Shown: positions 25,101-37,293 of the stretch, in pieces | How the letters are laid out: every line of letters starts with the position of its first letter | How positions within the stretch are numbered: the stretch's first letter is position 1 | Assembly: GCA_033439795.1 (NCBI GenBank) | Contig: JAUTDP010000006.1 | Span: 2,418,001 to 2,482,000, forward strand | DNA from: Sordaria brevicollis | Lineage: Eukaryota > Ascomycota > Sordariomycetes > Sordariales > Sordariaceae | Length of the DNA: 64,000 nt | Direction of reading: 5' to 3' | Notes under the pieces: model-generated | The model's input: the letters and a program-made list of their open reading frames with translations, nothing else | The model's database searches: none | Told to the model about the DNA's origin: nothing | Made by a program: the position numbers and the translations under genes

Positions 25101-26960
25101 CTTCTTCGTACCCCCCTTGCGTCGACGGTTTCATCGTCGCAAAAACCATAGAAACTCGCTTTTATCTGGGCGTCTTTGGCGGCAAGTCTGTTTTTCTTCC
25201 TCAAGATGACAGATAACTACACGCACCGGCCAAAACTGATTCTACATCTCGCGGTAGAGGTGAATGAGCGAGCGAACCATCTGCGAGCTGCGAGCTCGGC
25301 GGTGATTCCTGAAATGGAAATCCGTCTTGGCGTTTTAAATCATGGCTGATGATCGCCGCCAGGATCCTGCAACGCTAACACTGATGCATTGTTCAACCTC
25401 GGTCTGAGGGAACTCGCGCGAGGATTTCACGGCCGCAACTTTGTAATGGCAGATGAAGTTTTGAGAATTTAGCCTTGTTAGCACTGACGAGTTTGCTGAT
25501 GAAGGCCCGAGTGTTTATAATGTTGACTCGGGCCAACAAGAGTCTCTGCACGATCTTCGAGCTCATCACTGTCCAGGTTACAAAATACGCCATAGCAACA
25601 ACCTATTCAGGCAACCAACAAAGAACAATGCAGAGCGTCAACCAAAGAGTGCCGATTTCGCCGATGCAGTAGTGATAAGCCTATCAAGGGTTTGATTCGG
25701 CGTTGTTGCTAGCATCGAATAATGGTGAAAATGAAAGGACAGCCGCCTCGTTGGCTGTCCACACAACTTGCGGGTTCGCACAGCCTACGAGGGTGTGCCC
25801 GAGACAATCTGAAGCTCTCCTGATTCGTATCATCTTGAGTCTATCAGAAGTTCAAGCTTTTGTGCTCCATCAGACCGTATCCCACACGGTTGCAACGTCA
25901 ACTGTTCTAAGAAGCCATTGCCGACGGCAACTGCCCACTGGCAAGGCAAGGGACAGCGGCAACGGCTGTGCCCGCAACAGCTTCTAGAAACCGGTTACGA
26001 AACAGCGAATCGACTCGACAACGACTCTGCATCATCTTGAAATCAACAGACCCCCCGTCCCTATCATCACCACCATTCTCATCGCCAGCATCATCGGGAT
26101 CGGAAGGTAGGCTTTGTGGCAAACTGTCCCTGTTGGAAAGCCTGGCCGGAACAAACCGCTTCGACCGTCATCGACTTGATTGCTCGCTTGTTGGATTCTC
26201 CCGAGTCATGTCCCCACGCCCGCGGCATCGGCCTTTCGCGGCCTGGTCCTTGTCAGGGAAGCTCCACTTGACCGAGAGAGAAGAGGTCGGCTCACGGAGG
26301 CCCCGACTGGTCCGGCCTGCCGATGTCTTTCTTCAAAGCCGCTTGGCGGTCAACTGCAAGCCGGCCCCCTCGCTCCATTGTGCTCAACAACGTGGCTAGC
26401 GCTGCTCTTCGCTGCTGTGAGTGTTTGAGATTTTTTCTTCTCCCTTTGCCCTGTTCGCTTGGCTTGCGTGCTGCATGTCGATTTTTCGACCAATGACCAT
26501 TTGTTCGTCAACACTTGTTAGTCTCGAAGTTTTTGATGTAACCAAGCAACTGCCTGGCCCCCAACTTGAACCAACGTCAAGGGAAATATTTCTTTTGCCC
26601 TTCCATTTCGCGGCTGTGATGACCAGGGACCAGCGGTATTGCAATCGTATCGTCGTAATCTTGGTGTCTAAAAGATCTGGTCCTTGACAAAAGCCAAGCC
26701 GCCGATAGCAAATCAGGGAAGTTTTGTTGAGGTCCCCTAGATGCCGAAGAAGCCCTCTAACCGGGAAAGGTTTGGTCAGGCGAGAGAAGAGCAGAGAGCT
26801 GCGCAAAGTCACGGCTTTCTCTCGGACGTGGGATTCTGCTTTCGAGCTTGGTTGGATGTTGGCTGTTTATCAAGGTCCTCTGGTCGCCGAAGAGAAAGCA
26901 CGCCAACGCTTTCGTTCACAGATCTGCTTTGCATCGTCCTCCTCGAGTTTTGACGTTGCA
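19141..26960. other. Gene desert, part 1
   Basis: Nearly 8 kb without a supportable gene. Open frames are short, fall on both strands equally and show no recognisable domains. Base composition is balanced, unlike the AT-rich transposon relic further right, so this is not RIP-mutated repeat DNA. I saw no tRNA, 5S rRNA or CRISPR-like structure. It may be regulatory sequence for the C2H2 factor or encode non-coding transcripts. Confidence 0.4.
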
Positions 26961-28400
26961 GCTTGCAGGTAGAATTTGGAGACCCCCCCCTCATTTTCCC
27001 TCCATCGCCCACTGACCTTCTTTCCCCCTTGCTGTTCCACCGCCCCTCTTTTTCTCTTCAAGACAAAGCGACCCAAAAGTTCTCAAGTCATTGGTGACCC
27101 CTAGTGACGTGGTGTGGTGGTGGCTGCCCACGCCTAATTACATGTACCAAGGTGGTATATGGAGGGGTAGCTTTAAGTGAGGTCAGGTACAGCACCATCT
27201 GTCCATACGGCTACGCGGGACACTACATAATCTAGCAGCCCGGCCGCTGGGGCAGAGAATATCAGAAAAGGGGGCTTAAAAAGTGGTTCGCGCGGGAACG
27301 AGTGAGCATGGAGGGGAACTTTTTTTGGAGCGTTCGGCGCGGGAGGGGCGGTGGGCGCACCGGGGAAAACTGTGGACTTCTCTTCTTCTGCCCACCCCCA
27401 CCGCCGAGCATACCCGGGCCAGAGAAGGTTACAACGGGACAGAGCATCCATTGCCTAAGCAGGCGGGAGGGTCCACGGAAAAAAAAATGGAGAAAGAGTT
27501 GTCCATAGATTCCGCACCCACCCACCCACAACCCGCTTTCGCTCCCTCGCCCACCGCCCACCGTTCACGCGTTTCCTCCCTCCACCACAGACCCAAACCC
27601 ACTCGAAAAGCAGCCGCATTCCCACATTTTTTTTTGCGAATTGACTTTTGCGGGCACGCGCAAGACACCCACATCACGTCCAAACGGGAGGGGAATGATG
27701 GGATGGCAGATGCCAGATGCCAGATGATGGATATAGAGATGCGCCCAAGTTGGGATGGAGGGCTGCCCGCCCCGATGGATAGTGCGCCAAAGATCTCGGG
27801 AACTCCACTGGACCCATGAGTTTAATGACACCCACGAGCCCACGGGCGAACCGCTGAATGGGCTGAACGGCGGTTGGGTGTGCCGAGAGCGCTGGTGGGC
27901 TGTGGATTTTAGATTCCTACCACTCCAACGACAACCTGGAAGAGATCAGATCACTGACTGCACACTAGAGGTTAGGTATCGAATAAGAACTCCACTATCT
28001 TCAACGACGACAACCATCGTTATGAATGTCTCTCTACGAGAAATGGCTGAGAAAAAATCTGGCAAAATGAAGAAAGACGGAAGCCGAAAGAGCCAAGCAT
28101 TTTGCGATTCCATTTCATTGACACTCAAAAAGCGTCTATCATTCACCGCATCAAGTCCAAGACCCCAGAACCATGGAACTCGGCCAGATAGGGGGCCAAA
28201 GGGGGAAGGGGAAATGGCACCACATGACCGTAGTGTCTTTTTTATTTCCCTCGCTCTTTCCTCGCTACAAACTCAGAGACGACGGCAGAAAATCGAAAAG
28301 GCAAGCTGTGCGGAAAGGCGAACCTTGACGGCAGGCCAGCCAGTGGTGATTGTGGTAGCCTGGTTTACTAGGACTGCCAGATTGCCTAGCTAGTATCAGG
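26961..28400 (+). promoter_or_regulatory. CT-rich promoter-like segment inside the gene desert
   Basis: Bases 26983-27065 and 27510-27600 are strongly pyrimidine-rich with C-runs, the look of Neurospora promoters just before transcription start. Two plus-strand frames overlap here (27283-27819 and 27755-28393), but their translations are low-complexity Pro/Arg/Ser-rich and join to nothing recognisable. A transcript could start near 27060; no coding gene is supported. Confidence 0.25.
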
Positions 28401-31400
28401 CCTCGAGAAAGGCCTGTGCTAGGGTTTGTTGGCGTTGCTTGTGATGTTGCTTGGTATGATTTTGAAGGACCCTTGATCCCAGGTTGACCAGTCTGCCATT
28501 TAATTCAGGCTGGACGGAAAGGAAGAAAGGACTCTGATGCTCGTTGAATCTGAACTGAATCTGGGCTTCCATGAGTCGTCGTCACTAATAACAGGCGAGG
28601 CATGCCAGGAGGTGTGGCATGAATACTGAGCAAGAAAAGAAGGGTATCTCTTCATGGCAGAAAGAGCAAGAATCATGGAAATGCATTGATATCTTCTCGT
28701 GTCAAGGACTTCTGAGCAAGACATTAATGACAAGGCAAGGCATGGAAAGTTTGAACATGGACATGGAGCATGGGCCAGCCATGTGAAATGAATCGTTCGA
28801 GTTGTTTGAGGAAATTTTGTCTTGGCGCTGGGGGGGGGGGGGGTCTTCGAATTTCCATTCCGCGAAATCACCCAAATCACCAATTTTCACTCAACGACAT
28901 CGCCTATGGTCGGCGACAATCAATGCTTTCGAGGTTTCAGGAGAAAAGGATGAGTGACAGGCATGTGACTGACTGATACGACTTTGACGAGCCGGAAATT
29001 CAGGTGCGAGAACACGGCCCGTCGGGAGAGACTGTCTTTTTGTGTGGTCAACTGCGTCGTCAACTGGGCAGTAATGCTTGTTGGCGCCATTGTTGCTGCA
29101 CTGCTAGGCAGGATGGTCAAAATCATACCAGATGGTATTTTATGATCAGATTACCGGAGTGAGATAAGGTTTCTTTTTTTCTCTATGTGCATGTGGTACT
29201 ACGTTACATGGTAACGGCGCTTGGAAAAAATCTCTTCCTTTCCCTATGCCCATGCCAATGCCATTGCCAATAGGAACGACGACACTTCAAAGACCAATGG
29301 TCAGACTTTCTGTCAAAGAGAAAGGGATCATCCGACTCAGGTCCAAAGTCATTAGTTGTTCTCTTTACTCCCACAGCCTATTACTCATGTCCTCTGGTTG
29401 GCGCGGATCAAAAAGACATGACTCCTTGAGAATTGTTGAGAGCCTACCGTTCGTTGGTAGAAAGGGCTTTGAAAGGGCTGTTCTCTATATGCATGCCACG
29501 CAAGCTGGCAAGTTTCAGGCAAGGTGTAGTTAGTATATGCTCACCTAATTGTTTCACAACCCCTTGATCGACATTTGCCCATCTCGACACCGAGGCAAAA
29601 GGTCCGCCAAAGAACCAGGCTGTGTATTTCCGGTCGAATCAAAATTCTCCAACGTCCTTTTCTTTGGCGAATCCTATCTCACAGTCTTCATACATAGGTG
29701 AGATAGGCTCGAGACAGGGCATCAGTACAGCGCATATTCTGTCAGAACTAAATCTCGCTGTTTCTTGGCTACATGACTAAACCACCGGCAATAGCAATGG
29801 AAATGCATTCGTGAGCCCAAGCTTAATTCACACACAAAAACGAGGCGAACGAGAGGGGTGGACAAGGCGAGACAGGCGAGATAGGCGCTGTGCAACAAGA
29901 TTACCTTCTTCAGTAAGGCTTGCTTACACACTTACAGTATCGCCAGTGTCTGTCTGGCTGCCTATTTGGTACGCTACCTCTACGCCAATTCACTGTTACA
30001 GTTTGTCAGCCTGTCGTGACTGTGAACTTGTAAGCCTTGTTGACGTGGTACAAAAGAACTGGCTCTTTGCTTTTTTATCCTCTGCCTTTTCTCGGATAGC
30101 TGGTCAATGAGACAGAGAGGAGGAAAGCTCCGCGGATTTACTTGGAATTTCACCCATCAAAATATCAGGAATCTGTAGGACATCCAGAGAAGTCGAATGG
30201 CAGAGTGATGAATCGTACATTTTGCAACCATCTTATGCACAGGTTTGCACACCTAGGTGCCTGACCTGAACTTCACTACCACTCTGTGAAGACGTTGAAG
30301 GGCCTTGAGCTGGCCTGCCAGCCTGCCAACTGTATGGCACGATCATGTATACCACTCTGCTACTGTAGTCGACGGTGAGTACGACCTCAAACCTACCTAT
30401 GGGATAGCTCACATAGCGAAAGCTTCAAAGTTTTACATATGGAGGTATCCATCCTGCTGAGCATCAAATCTGCAATCGGCTACTTCCGGTAGGATCTTGA
30501 CTGTCTTCACCATGCTATAGCGGCTGCAACAGGAAACAAAAGTCTCCCATTGCTCAGGGACAATTTTTTACATCGACATTTGAGACATTGATACGTACTA
30601 CTTTTAAGACACCGAAAAAAAGACCCTACCTGCCTACCTAACAGTGCTGTACATAGATACATCCCACTTACTTCCCGACCCTACCTTACCTCGCTACCAA
30701 ACTTTTCGTTCAAATCGATCTGATAATCTCACTGGCTCATGGAAGTGATGTCATGGCAGAAAAGGACAGAAAAGAAAAGAGCGACAAAATCAGCAACAGA
30801 TAACTTCACACCGTTTTCGCCAACAAAGAATTTGTAAGATTAGCGAGAGACAACAAACTTGGTGGTGATGAACTACCTAATTGGTGAAGCTAGGTGAAGT
30901 CCGTGAGGATGGTGATCAACAGGGACTTCAGGAGGGAAGGGGGTGTCCAAGATTCGCTCAAGGGGTTTTTACAGGCTACACTACTGTACCTCGAAGATCG
31001 GGAATTGGAGTGGTAAGCTTTTTGTAAGCGAGTCTAGCAATTTTTGGTTGAGTTTATGTTTTCAGTTCGGGTTGTTTGTGGTGAAGATCTAGGAAGTGAA
31101 TGTATGATTCACCAATGTTTTCTTTCCAAAAGATGATGCTGATGATTCTCAAGAGTATGAGGGAGGGTAGCTAAACCTCGAGCTTGACAGGGTCCCGCAC
31201 GCCGTGACGCCGCGCGGAGTTCGCTCCGCACAGATTAGGTATAGTGACATTGGACAGGTTGACATGTGCCAAGTGACAAGTAAACAATTACAACAGCAGG
31301 CCAGGGAAGAAAAAAAGCAATGTTGTCACTTTTTGGGTGGGAAGAAGAGGGGGGCAAGTCGGAATATGTTCCGGAGCAATGACTCCGCTTGACAAAACAA

Positions 31401-33600
31401 TCTATCGGTTTTTGATCGGGAAAAGTATCTGTCAAGGGAGTTGCCGTTTGCTAAGTAATCGGGTATAGGGAACGGGATTGTTGGGATGAAGTGATGGATG
31501 TGTTAGAACTTCCCGGTATAGACAGATAATAATTGAAGTAGGAGCTACGATTCACATCATATGTCTTTGGCAAGAACTTCGAACAGAGACATCAACTTGA
31601 ACCGGGCCATGTAATCGGCAACTAGGTTTCAATTGACATGAAAATCAAGATCGGAATCTGAGAAAATGCAGTATCAAAGAGGAAAAGGGAGCCGAGTGGC
31701 AAGGGAGGAACAAGAATTTTGAAAAGAGCCAGATTTGTATGCCCAGAAAGGCAGTGTAATTATCGTGAGATCTTGTCAAGGGGTGAATCAGGGAAGTAGC
31801 CTCTAAGAACAGCTTCCTAGAGCATCACGGTCGCTTACAACCGGGTTTGACCCAAAGTGAGGTGGGAAGAGAACAGCGCCTCGTCCTTTGGTCCTTGGAG
31901 GTATCATCAGCTTGGAAAAATGGCATCAATGACGTGAGACAAGGAATTAGGTAGGTAGGTCGATGGAATAGGAGTCGCCCCTGTCACTGACGAGAGTCCC
32001 TGAAGGATTTGGCGTTGACTTCTTTGTAAGCATCGTCAGCTGCCATAAGAGCCTGAAAACAGGAAGAGTAAATGTACCACATTGTACTAGCTCTGGTTTC
32101 CAGCCATGACCGACGTTATTAAAGGTCTCTCTGGAGTTCCTGGCGCAAGTTAGCTGCCAACAACATGTCGAAAAAGTAAAGCGAGTTCGAGAATGGGGAA
32201 AGTCAACAAGGTGCCGAACAAGAACATGAATAAAATATGAAGGTTTACCAGTAGGACAAGGAGAAAACCCTAGGTGCAGGGATCTATCTACGCCATAAAC
32301 CTTTCCTAACCTTCATGTCTGCCAATCGGACGGTAATTGTTGGTTAAAATTCGGGACCTCATGGAGTCTTGTCCAAAAGAGTGTCCTTCGACAAAGATGC
32401 GAGGCTGCCACCCATTCACCATGGAGACCACAATGAACGCAGCTAGTCAAGCCTTGAACTTGAATAGTATCATTTGCACTGAGCATAGCTGCGACAAACA
32501 ACCACAGATGAGAACCATGGTAAGAAGACATAGGACAGCTATGTAGACTTCTAGACCTCAAATTGGAAACTCGATCGTCAACGGGTCATCAATAGCTTGC
32601 CTCTAAATAAAACGTTTAAGTCTACTTCCCATCCATCTCATCCCGTCTATAAGTCCGTCACTCCCACTTCGGCGGAGCGTGAAGTCAAAATAAGCATAAT
32701 CGAGCCTACCCATAGCCCTCCGAGCTCCGCCTACAGGTCAAGGTGGACCAGGTTGGGATCGGACGGAAGAGTTCGAGAAGTTTCCTCTTATATTTTCTTT
32801 CGTCAGTCTTCAGTTGTTCCTGCTTTCGTTCATACCTGTCTTTCATAAGCCTGAGAAGCGAGATCATGGATGAGTTTATGGAGAAACTGGAGTGAGGCCA
32901 TGTCACGACGTCGACAGCTGAATTGCCTGGAGATAGGGTCTCATGAAATAGTCAAGGACGATTAATGGCGTGATGGCTGGCTGCGAACCTTATGAGACGT
33001 TATATCTGGAGCCGGTATATGACTTGGAATGGCTGTTAACTAAGCTGAGGATGTAGTGATTGTCTCGAAGTTTAAGGCTCTGTGACCGCAAGGAAACAGT
33101 TGAGCGGTGACCGAGGCAGGGTGAGTTGCCTCCGGGAAGTTGGAGGATGAAGCTGGCTTTTGTATATCTCCTCAAATCTTTAGCTAATGGGCATGCCTGG
33201 TTTCCAGTCAAAATTTGTAAGTCCAGAGACATCTTTGGAAGGTCATGGAGACCTATGGTTGGATGAACGACTCAAAGTAAACCTCCTCGTTCAATGGCAG
33301 GCGGAAGTTTAGGGAAGGAAGAGAATATCTCTGGTTGATTCAACAATGGTCAGGGAAGGAGCGACCAGATCTAGAGGTAGTATATTGGAGTATAGAAGCT
33401 CAAGCATAAGAAAGGAAGGAGCAGACTGTCCAAGGACGTGCCCACCCTGACTGGCAATTCTGCGAACACAACAATTTCTGTGGAATCCGTCAAGAAGTAC
33501 TAACCTGAGCGTCTTTCTTCATTGTTCAAATTTTGAAGACAAGATGTTGTGTCTGAGTGTCTGCATGTCGAAGCTGAACTCAATCTCAAGTGTCAAGTAG
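28401..33600. other. Gene desert, part 2
   Basis: Another 5 kb with no gene I can support. It contains a run of 14 G (28830-28843) and ACCTACCT-type tracts near 30630. Composition is ordinary and there is no sign of RIP. Confidence 0.4.
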
Positions 33601-33613
33601 CTCGTATGTGAAC

Positions 33614-34675
33614 CTAAGCTGGTCTCAAGCTTTCAGTGAGTCTTGGGACTGCGTAGACACTCCCCAGAACTTCTTGCTTCATAGCTATTCCATGCCTCTT
33701 CGGGGTAGAGGTGCCCAGTACCTTCTCGGATCTCATTGGAAATAACCCAAGGCTTATATGTCGTTGGACCGGCCTCCGTTCAGATAGCCGGAGATGGACA
33801 GACAAGTACCAAGCCCTGATATCCTCGTAGAGCTTGCCCGTTTGCAAAGTTAAAGCAAAGTTACGGAGGCCTGGAGACTTCAGCATCTCTCCAAGAGATC
33901 CCCGGGACAGAATGTTCTTTTTGAGAAGGTGTGTTGACCGGGTGAGACTGCTTGAACTGGTTCGACCTGGATCAGCCATGGTGGTAAACAAAGAGTCGGC
34001 GGTTAACAGAAACCTAGCGAGGAACTGGTGATATTTGACATTCCTGTTGTTTTCTCGTCGATTTCCGAAGCGTTGAGGAGTTTGTTGAAGGCACGAAAGG
34101 GTACACCCGTTGAACTTTCGCCAGTACTTTGACAGAAACGAAGCCCTAATGTGATGCAGCTCTGGAGTTGATGTCTTGGAACTAAAGCAACTGCCTGGAT
34201 GTTGATGTGCGCAGAAGCAGTAAGGAGCACGCCGGACGCCCAAAGAAACGGAAAAGAAGCTGGACCAGAAGGGAATGGTGCGTTGCTCAATACCATTTGC
34301 AACAGAGTCAGGCAAATTGTCATCCTTCCAATACAACTTTCTCCATTCACCCCCATCAGGTTTCAAAACCTTAATCGGTACAGACCCTAGGATGTCAACC
34401 AACTGCAGCGCTTTCCTTCTCTGGGGGTACATAAGCCCTAAGTTCGGACCATCTAACAACTCCCAGTAGCTTACGTGGTAGGTGTGCTGTGGTAGCCAGA
34501 AAATCCGTGGTGTTTTCGTAGGTCTGCAGCTTGTCTCGAGTTCAACTCAGGCATGGGCGGCTGAGCTTTTTGCCTTTTTTGCAATCGTTTTGCGTCGTCA
34601 TACTTCAGATTCTTCATCCCGAACACCAATTTCAACGACTGAGTTCTTGTTCTCATGACCTGTTCCACCTGAAAG
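33614..34675 (-). other. Candidate hypothetical gene on the minus strand
   Basis: Two minus-strand open frames lie end to end. The upstream one (34668-34471) has a possible acceptor TTTCAG just before it and a good donor GTAAGC at its end, and encodes a basic helical-looking segment (YDDAKRLQKRQKAQPP). The downstream frame (34459-33614, 281 codons) starts LDGPNLGLMYPQRRKALQL and includes WRKLYWKDDNLPDSVANGIE. The donor's phase does not join to the larger frame through any acceptor I could find. A second frame overlapping 34356-34003 is equally open. I recognise no family. It may be a lineage-specific gene, a non-coding transcript or chance. Confidence 0.25.
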
Positions 34676-35421
34676 TTTGAATTCGTATGGTGAAATACAA
34701 TTATTCGTCCTCAACACACGGAATAGGGTTGGTAAACGAAAGTTAGCGAGGGCGATTGCGACGAAGGTTAACTAGCGACAACCGAAGGGGGTTGATGTTG
34801 GAGTAGTCAAAGGGAAGAGAATCAACAAAAAGTAGAAGTTGGGTGCCTGGAAGCCTGAGCATGTAAGGGTAAATAAAGAGGGTAGCGAATGGCGGTTTAT
34901 GACACAGATTTCCAACAGATTGCCTGTGGTAAGGGACGTATCTCGGAGAACTGCCCTTCTGAACCGCTAGTGTTAATGCACGCAGAGATTTTCAAGAGAA
35001 AGATGACGGGATAGAGAAGTAGCTGACGCCTGAAGTTGATGTAATATCATTAAGTGGATTGTGCTGTTTCCCTGACTGGTGACAGATGCTGTTGTTCTGT
35101 TTCTGTTGTTGCTCTTCGCTGCTGTTACTTCGCGATGCGGCTGTTGCCATGGGCATTCAAGGCCCACAGACTCATGCTTTCTGTTTCGTCCATTGATCGT
35201 TCCATGCTGACGGAAGATGCAATGTCCTGTTACCCATGCATGCATGCGCTCTCCTCAAGTTCTTCCGGTCCTCGATGTTACCGACTTGGCGTGTCCTTCC
35301 CATTTCCCTCAGCCTCCACCTGTCTTCGAGGACCGAGACCTTGTAGAGAATGATCATAAGTGGACGCCGGTAATGATATCAGCCACTCCCTTTCTCCACA
35401 TTCATCACTCCAACTTCGGCC
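34676..35421. other. Intergenic, no gene seen
   Basis: This lies downstream of the small membrane-protein gene on its 3' side. Short frames only; no recognisable feature apart from short CTGTTGTTG triplets near 35088-35120. Confidence 0.35.
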
Positions 35422-35830
35422 TCATTTCTCGCCCTTAACGACTTTCTCAACATCTTTCTCAACCTCGATAATCCGAGGCTTGAACCTCTCCAGAGCCTTG
35501 CGGTCTTCTTCTGTGGGAGTATAGCCGAGTCTCTCTTCTGCCTTGTCAGCGAGCTTGAGGCCGACAATACCCCAGAGAATAAAGCCGATGCCGACGCCGA
35601 GGCGGGCGCGGGGTGAGAGGTTGCGGTAGGTTCTGGTTCGAGGTTAGAGTCAATTGGTCAGGCGGAAATCCAGAGCAGAACAAGAATTGGAAAAGCGGAT
35701 GGCAGTCCTTGGATATTCAAAGGGACTGGATGACATAGGACGGGTATGGTGTAAGTGGTGACAGGGAGTGGGTGGGTTGACGACTCGAAGTTCCTCGAAG
35801 TGAATAGCGGAGCACTTACTGGACGACCAT
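35422..35830 (-). CDS. Small single-span membrane protein of unknown function
   Basis: The model joins an 11-nt first coding exon (35830-35820, ATG GTC GTC CA) through a 187-nt intron with donor GTAAGT to exon 35632-35422. The product is 73 residues: MVVQTYRNLSPRARLGVGIG start, a hydrophobic span at about residues 15-30 (GVGIGFILWGIVGL), then a charged helix (YTPTEEDRKALERF) ending in KVVKGEK. Codon use is strongly C-ending, as in the good genes here, and the frame is lost outside the model, which supports it. Size and Arg-rich N terminus followed by one span would suit a mitochondrial inner-membrane protein, but that is inference and I cannot name it. Confidence 0.7.
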
Positions 35831-36407
35831 GCTGTTGGTAGAGGAATGACAGCTTTAATCGCTGAACGAGAGTGATGAGAAAGACCTGACGAACCGTGAG
35901 ACTTTGATGTCAGGACCTCGGTATGAAGAGAAGACGTTGAAAGTGTCGTCCGATGAAAGTTGTCATTGGTAGGAATATCGTCCAAGTTGACTTTAAGTAA
36001 ACAGCAAGTGATGATGTGATTGGCCAGAAATGCTACTTGATGTGAGGTTATACATGAATTTAACCATGTTTGTACTAGCTTGGAGAATTAGCGGCTGCTA
36101 CCGTGGTTGCCGCCAATTCATCCGGCAATTCGTCGTCCGGACCGTTGGAATGGGACCAATGAGCATCCGTTGGCGGCACGAACGGGGGACCAAGCTCAGA
36201 CCCACCTAAATTTTGCGGTGCCAGACGCCGTGGAGCGAGTTGCTGCCGTCCCGGAGCCGCACCGCAGCCCGCACCGCGCCCGCGAACGATTGACCACCCG
36301 CATTGCGACTCGGAAGACGGTGCATTACGGAGCAGCGGGCATTGGGTTGGGACGACACTTTCTACCAACCTCACCACCACCACACCCCACCACAACCGTT
36401 CGTCACC
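35831..36407. promoter_or_regulatory. Divergent promoter between the small membrane protein and mrpl4
   Basis: 577 bases separate the two start codons. The mrpl4 side ends in a CACCAC-rich leader and a good start context (CACCATGGCC). No gene inside. Confidence 0.45.
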
Positions 36408-37293
36408 ATGGCCTCACCAGCCGCCCTCCGGCCCTCCATGGGCGCCATTATGCAGACCTGCCGCTCGGCCGTAACAGCACCCAAGGTCGCCGTCGCCGCC
36501 GTCCCTGTCAGAGCGCTCTCAACCTCGGCCGCCCTCCTCAAGCGCCACAAATACCCTACCGCCCGCGTGACCCGCGACAACTCTAAGAAGCGTGGCGAGT
36601 CCGCTGTGCACAAGTCCGGCACGCGCTGGAAGCTCTCCGTGTCCGACGAACCCCTCCCCGAGCCCGTGCCCCGCGACGAGCTGCCGCCGATCCAGGTCGA
36701 CGAGGACCATGGCCTCTGGGACTTCTTCTACGACCGCGAGACCATCGCCATGGAGCCCACCGAGCTCGCCAAGCACGGCCGCTCGTGGACCGTTTCCGAG
36801 CTGCGCAAGAAGTCGTGGGACGACCTGCACAAGCTGTGGTGGGTCTGCGTCAAGGAGCGCAACCGCCTTGCGACGGCGGAGTGGGAGCGCAACAAGAGCA
36901 AGTTGGGCTTCGGTGGTGCCGAGGCCAGCTCGCGTGATCGCATGGTAGGTGGATGACGAAGAAGAAGAAGAAGGCGGATGCAATGGGGTCACAGGAGAGA
37001 GAAGACTGACAAGGTGCGATTTTTCAACTCTTTAGGTCAAGATCACGATGCGCGGAATCAAGCATGTGCTCACCGAGCGCTTCTATGCTTGGGAGGATGC
37101 GGTGAAATTGGCCGAGCAAGACCCGGAGATCGACTTGTCCAACCCCGAGAAGCCTTACGAGCCTAGCACATTCCTGGAGGAGGCGGAAGAGACGGCCGAG
37201 GCCAGCAGCAGCGAGGCGCAACCTACCACCACAGAAATCGACCCAACGACGATACCATCATCCAAGTCCCAAGCCGAAGCTCCCAGGCTATGA
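36408..37293 (+). CDS. mrpl4: Mitochondrial large-subunit ribosomal protein uL29m
   Basis: Two exons (36408-36944, 37036-37293) with a 91-nt intron encode 264 residues. The first 55 or so residues are Ala/Arg/Ser-rich with the [10 protein letters not shown] motif typical near a matrix-processing site. The uL29m (MRP-L47) domain follows: [46 protein letters not shown] (given in part), then [11 protein letters not shown], and after the intron [23 protein letters not shown]. The C-terminal tail is acidic and Thr/Ser-rich. The protein sits near the exit tunnel of the mitochondrial large ribosomal subunit. A frame open upstream to 36303 is ignored because CACCATGGCC at 36408 gives a proper presequence. 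Confidence 0.93.

Noticed and set aside
27283..28393. Two overlapping plus-strand frames of 178 and 212 codons
   Set aside because: Low-complexity Pro/Arg/Ser-rich translations in CT-rich sequence, overlapping in different phases; no family recognised.
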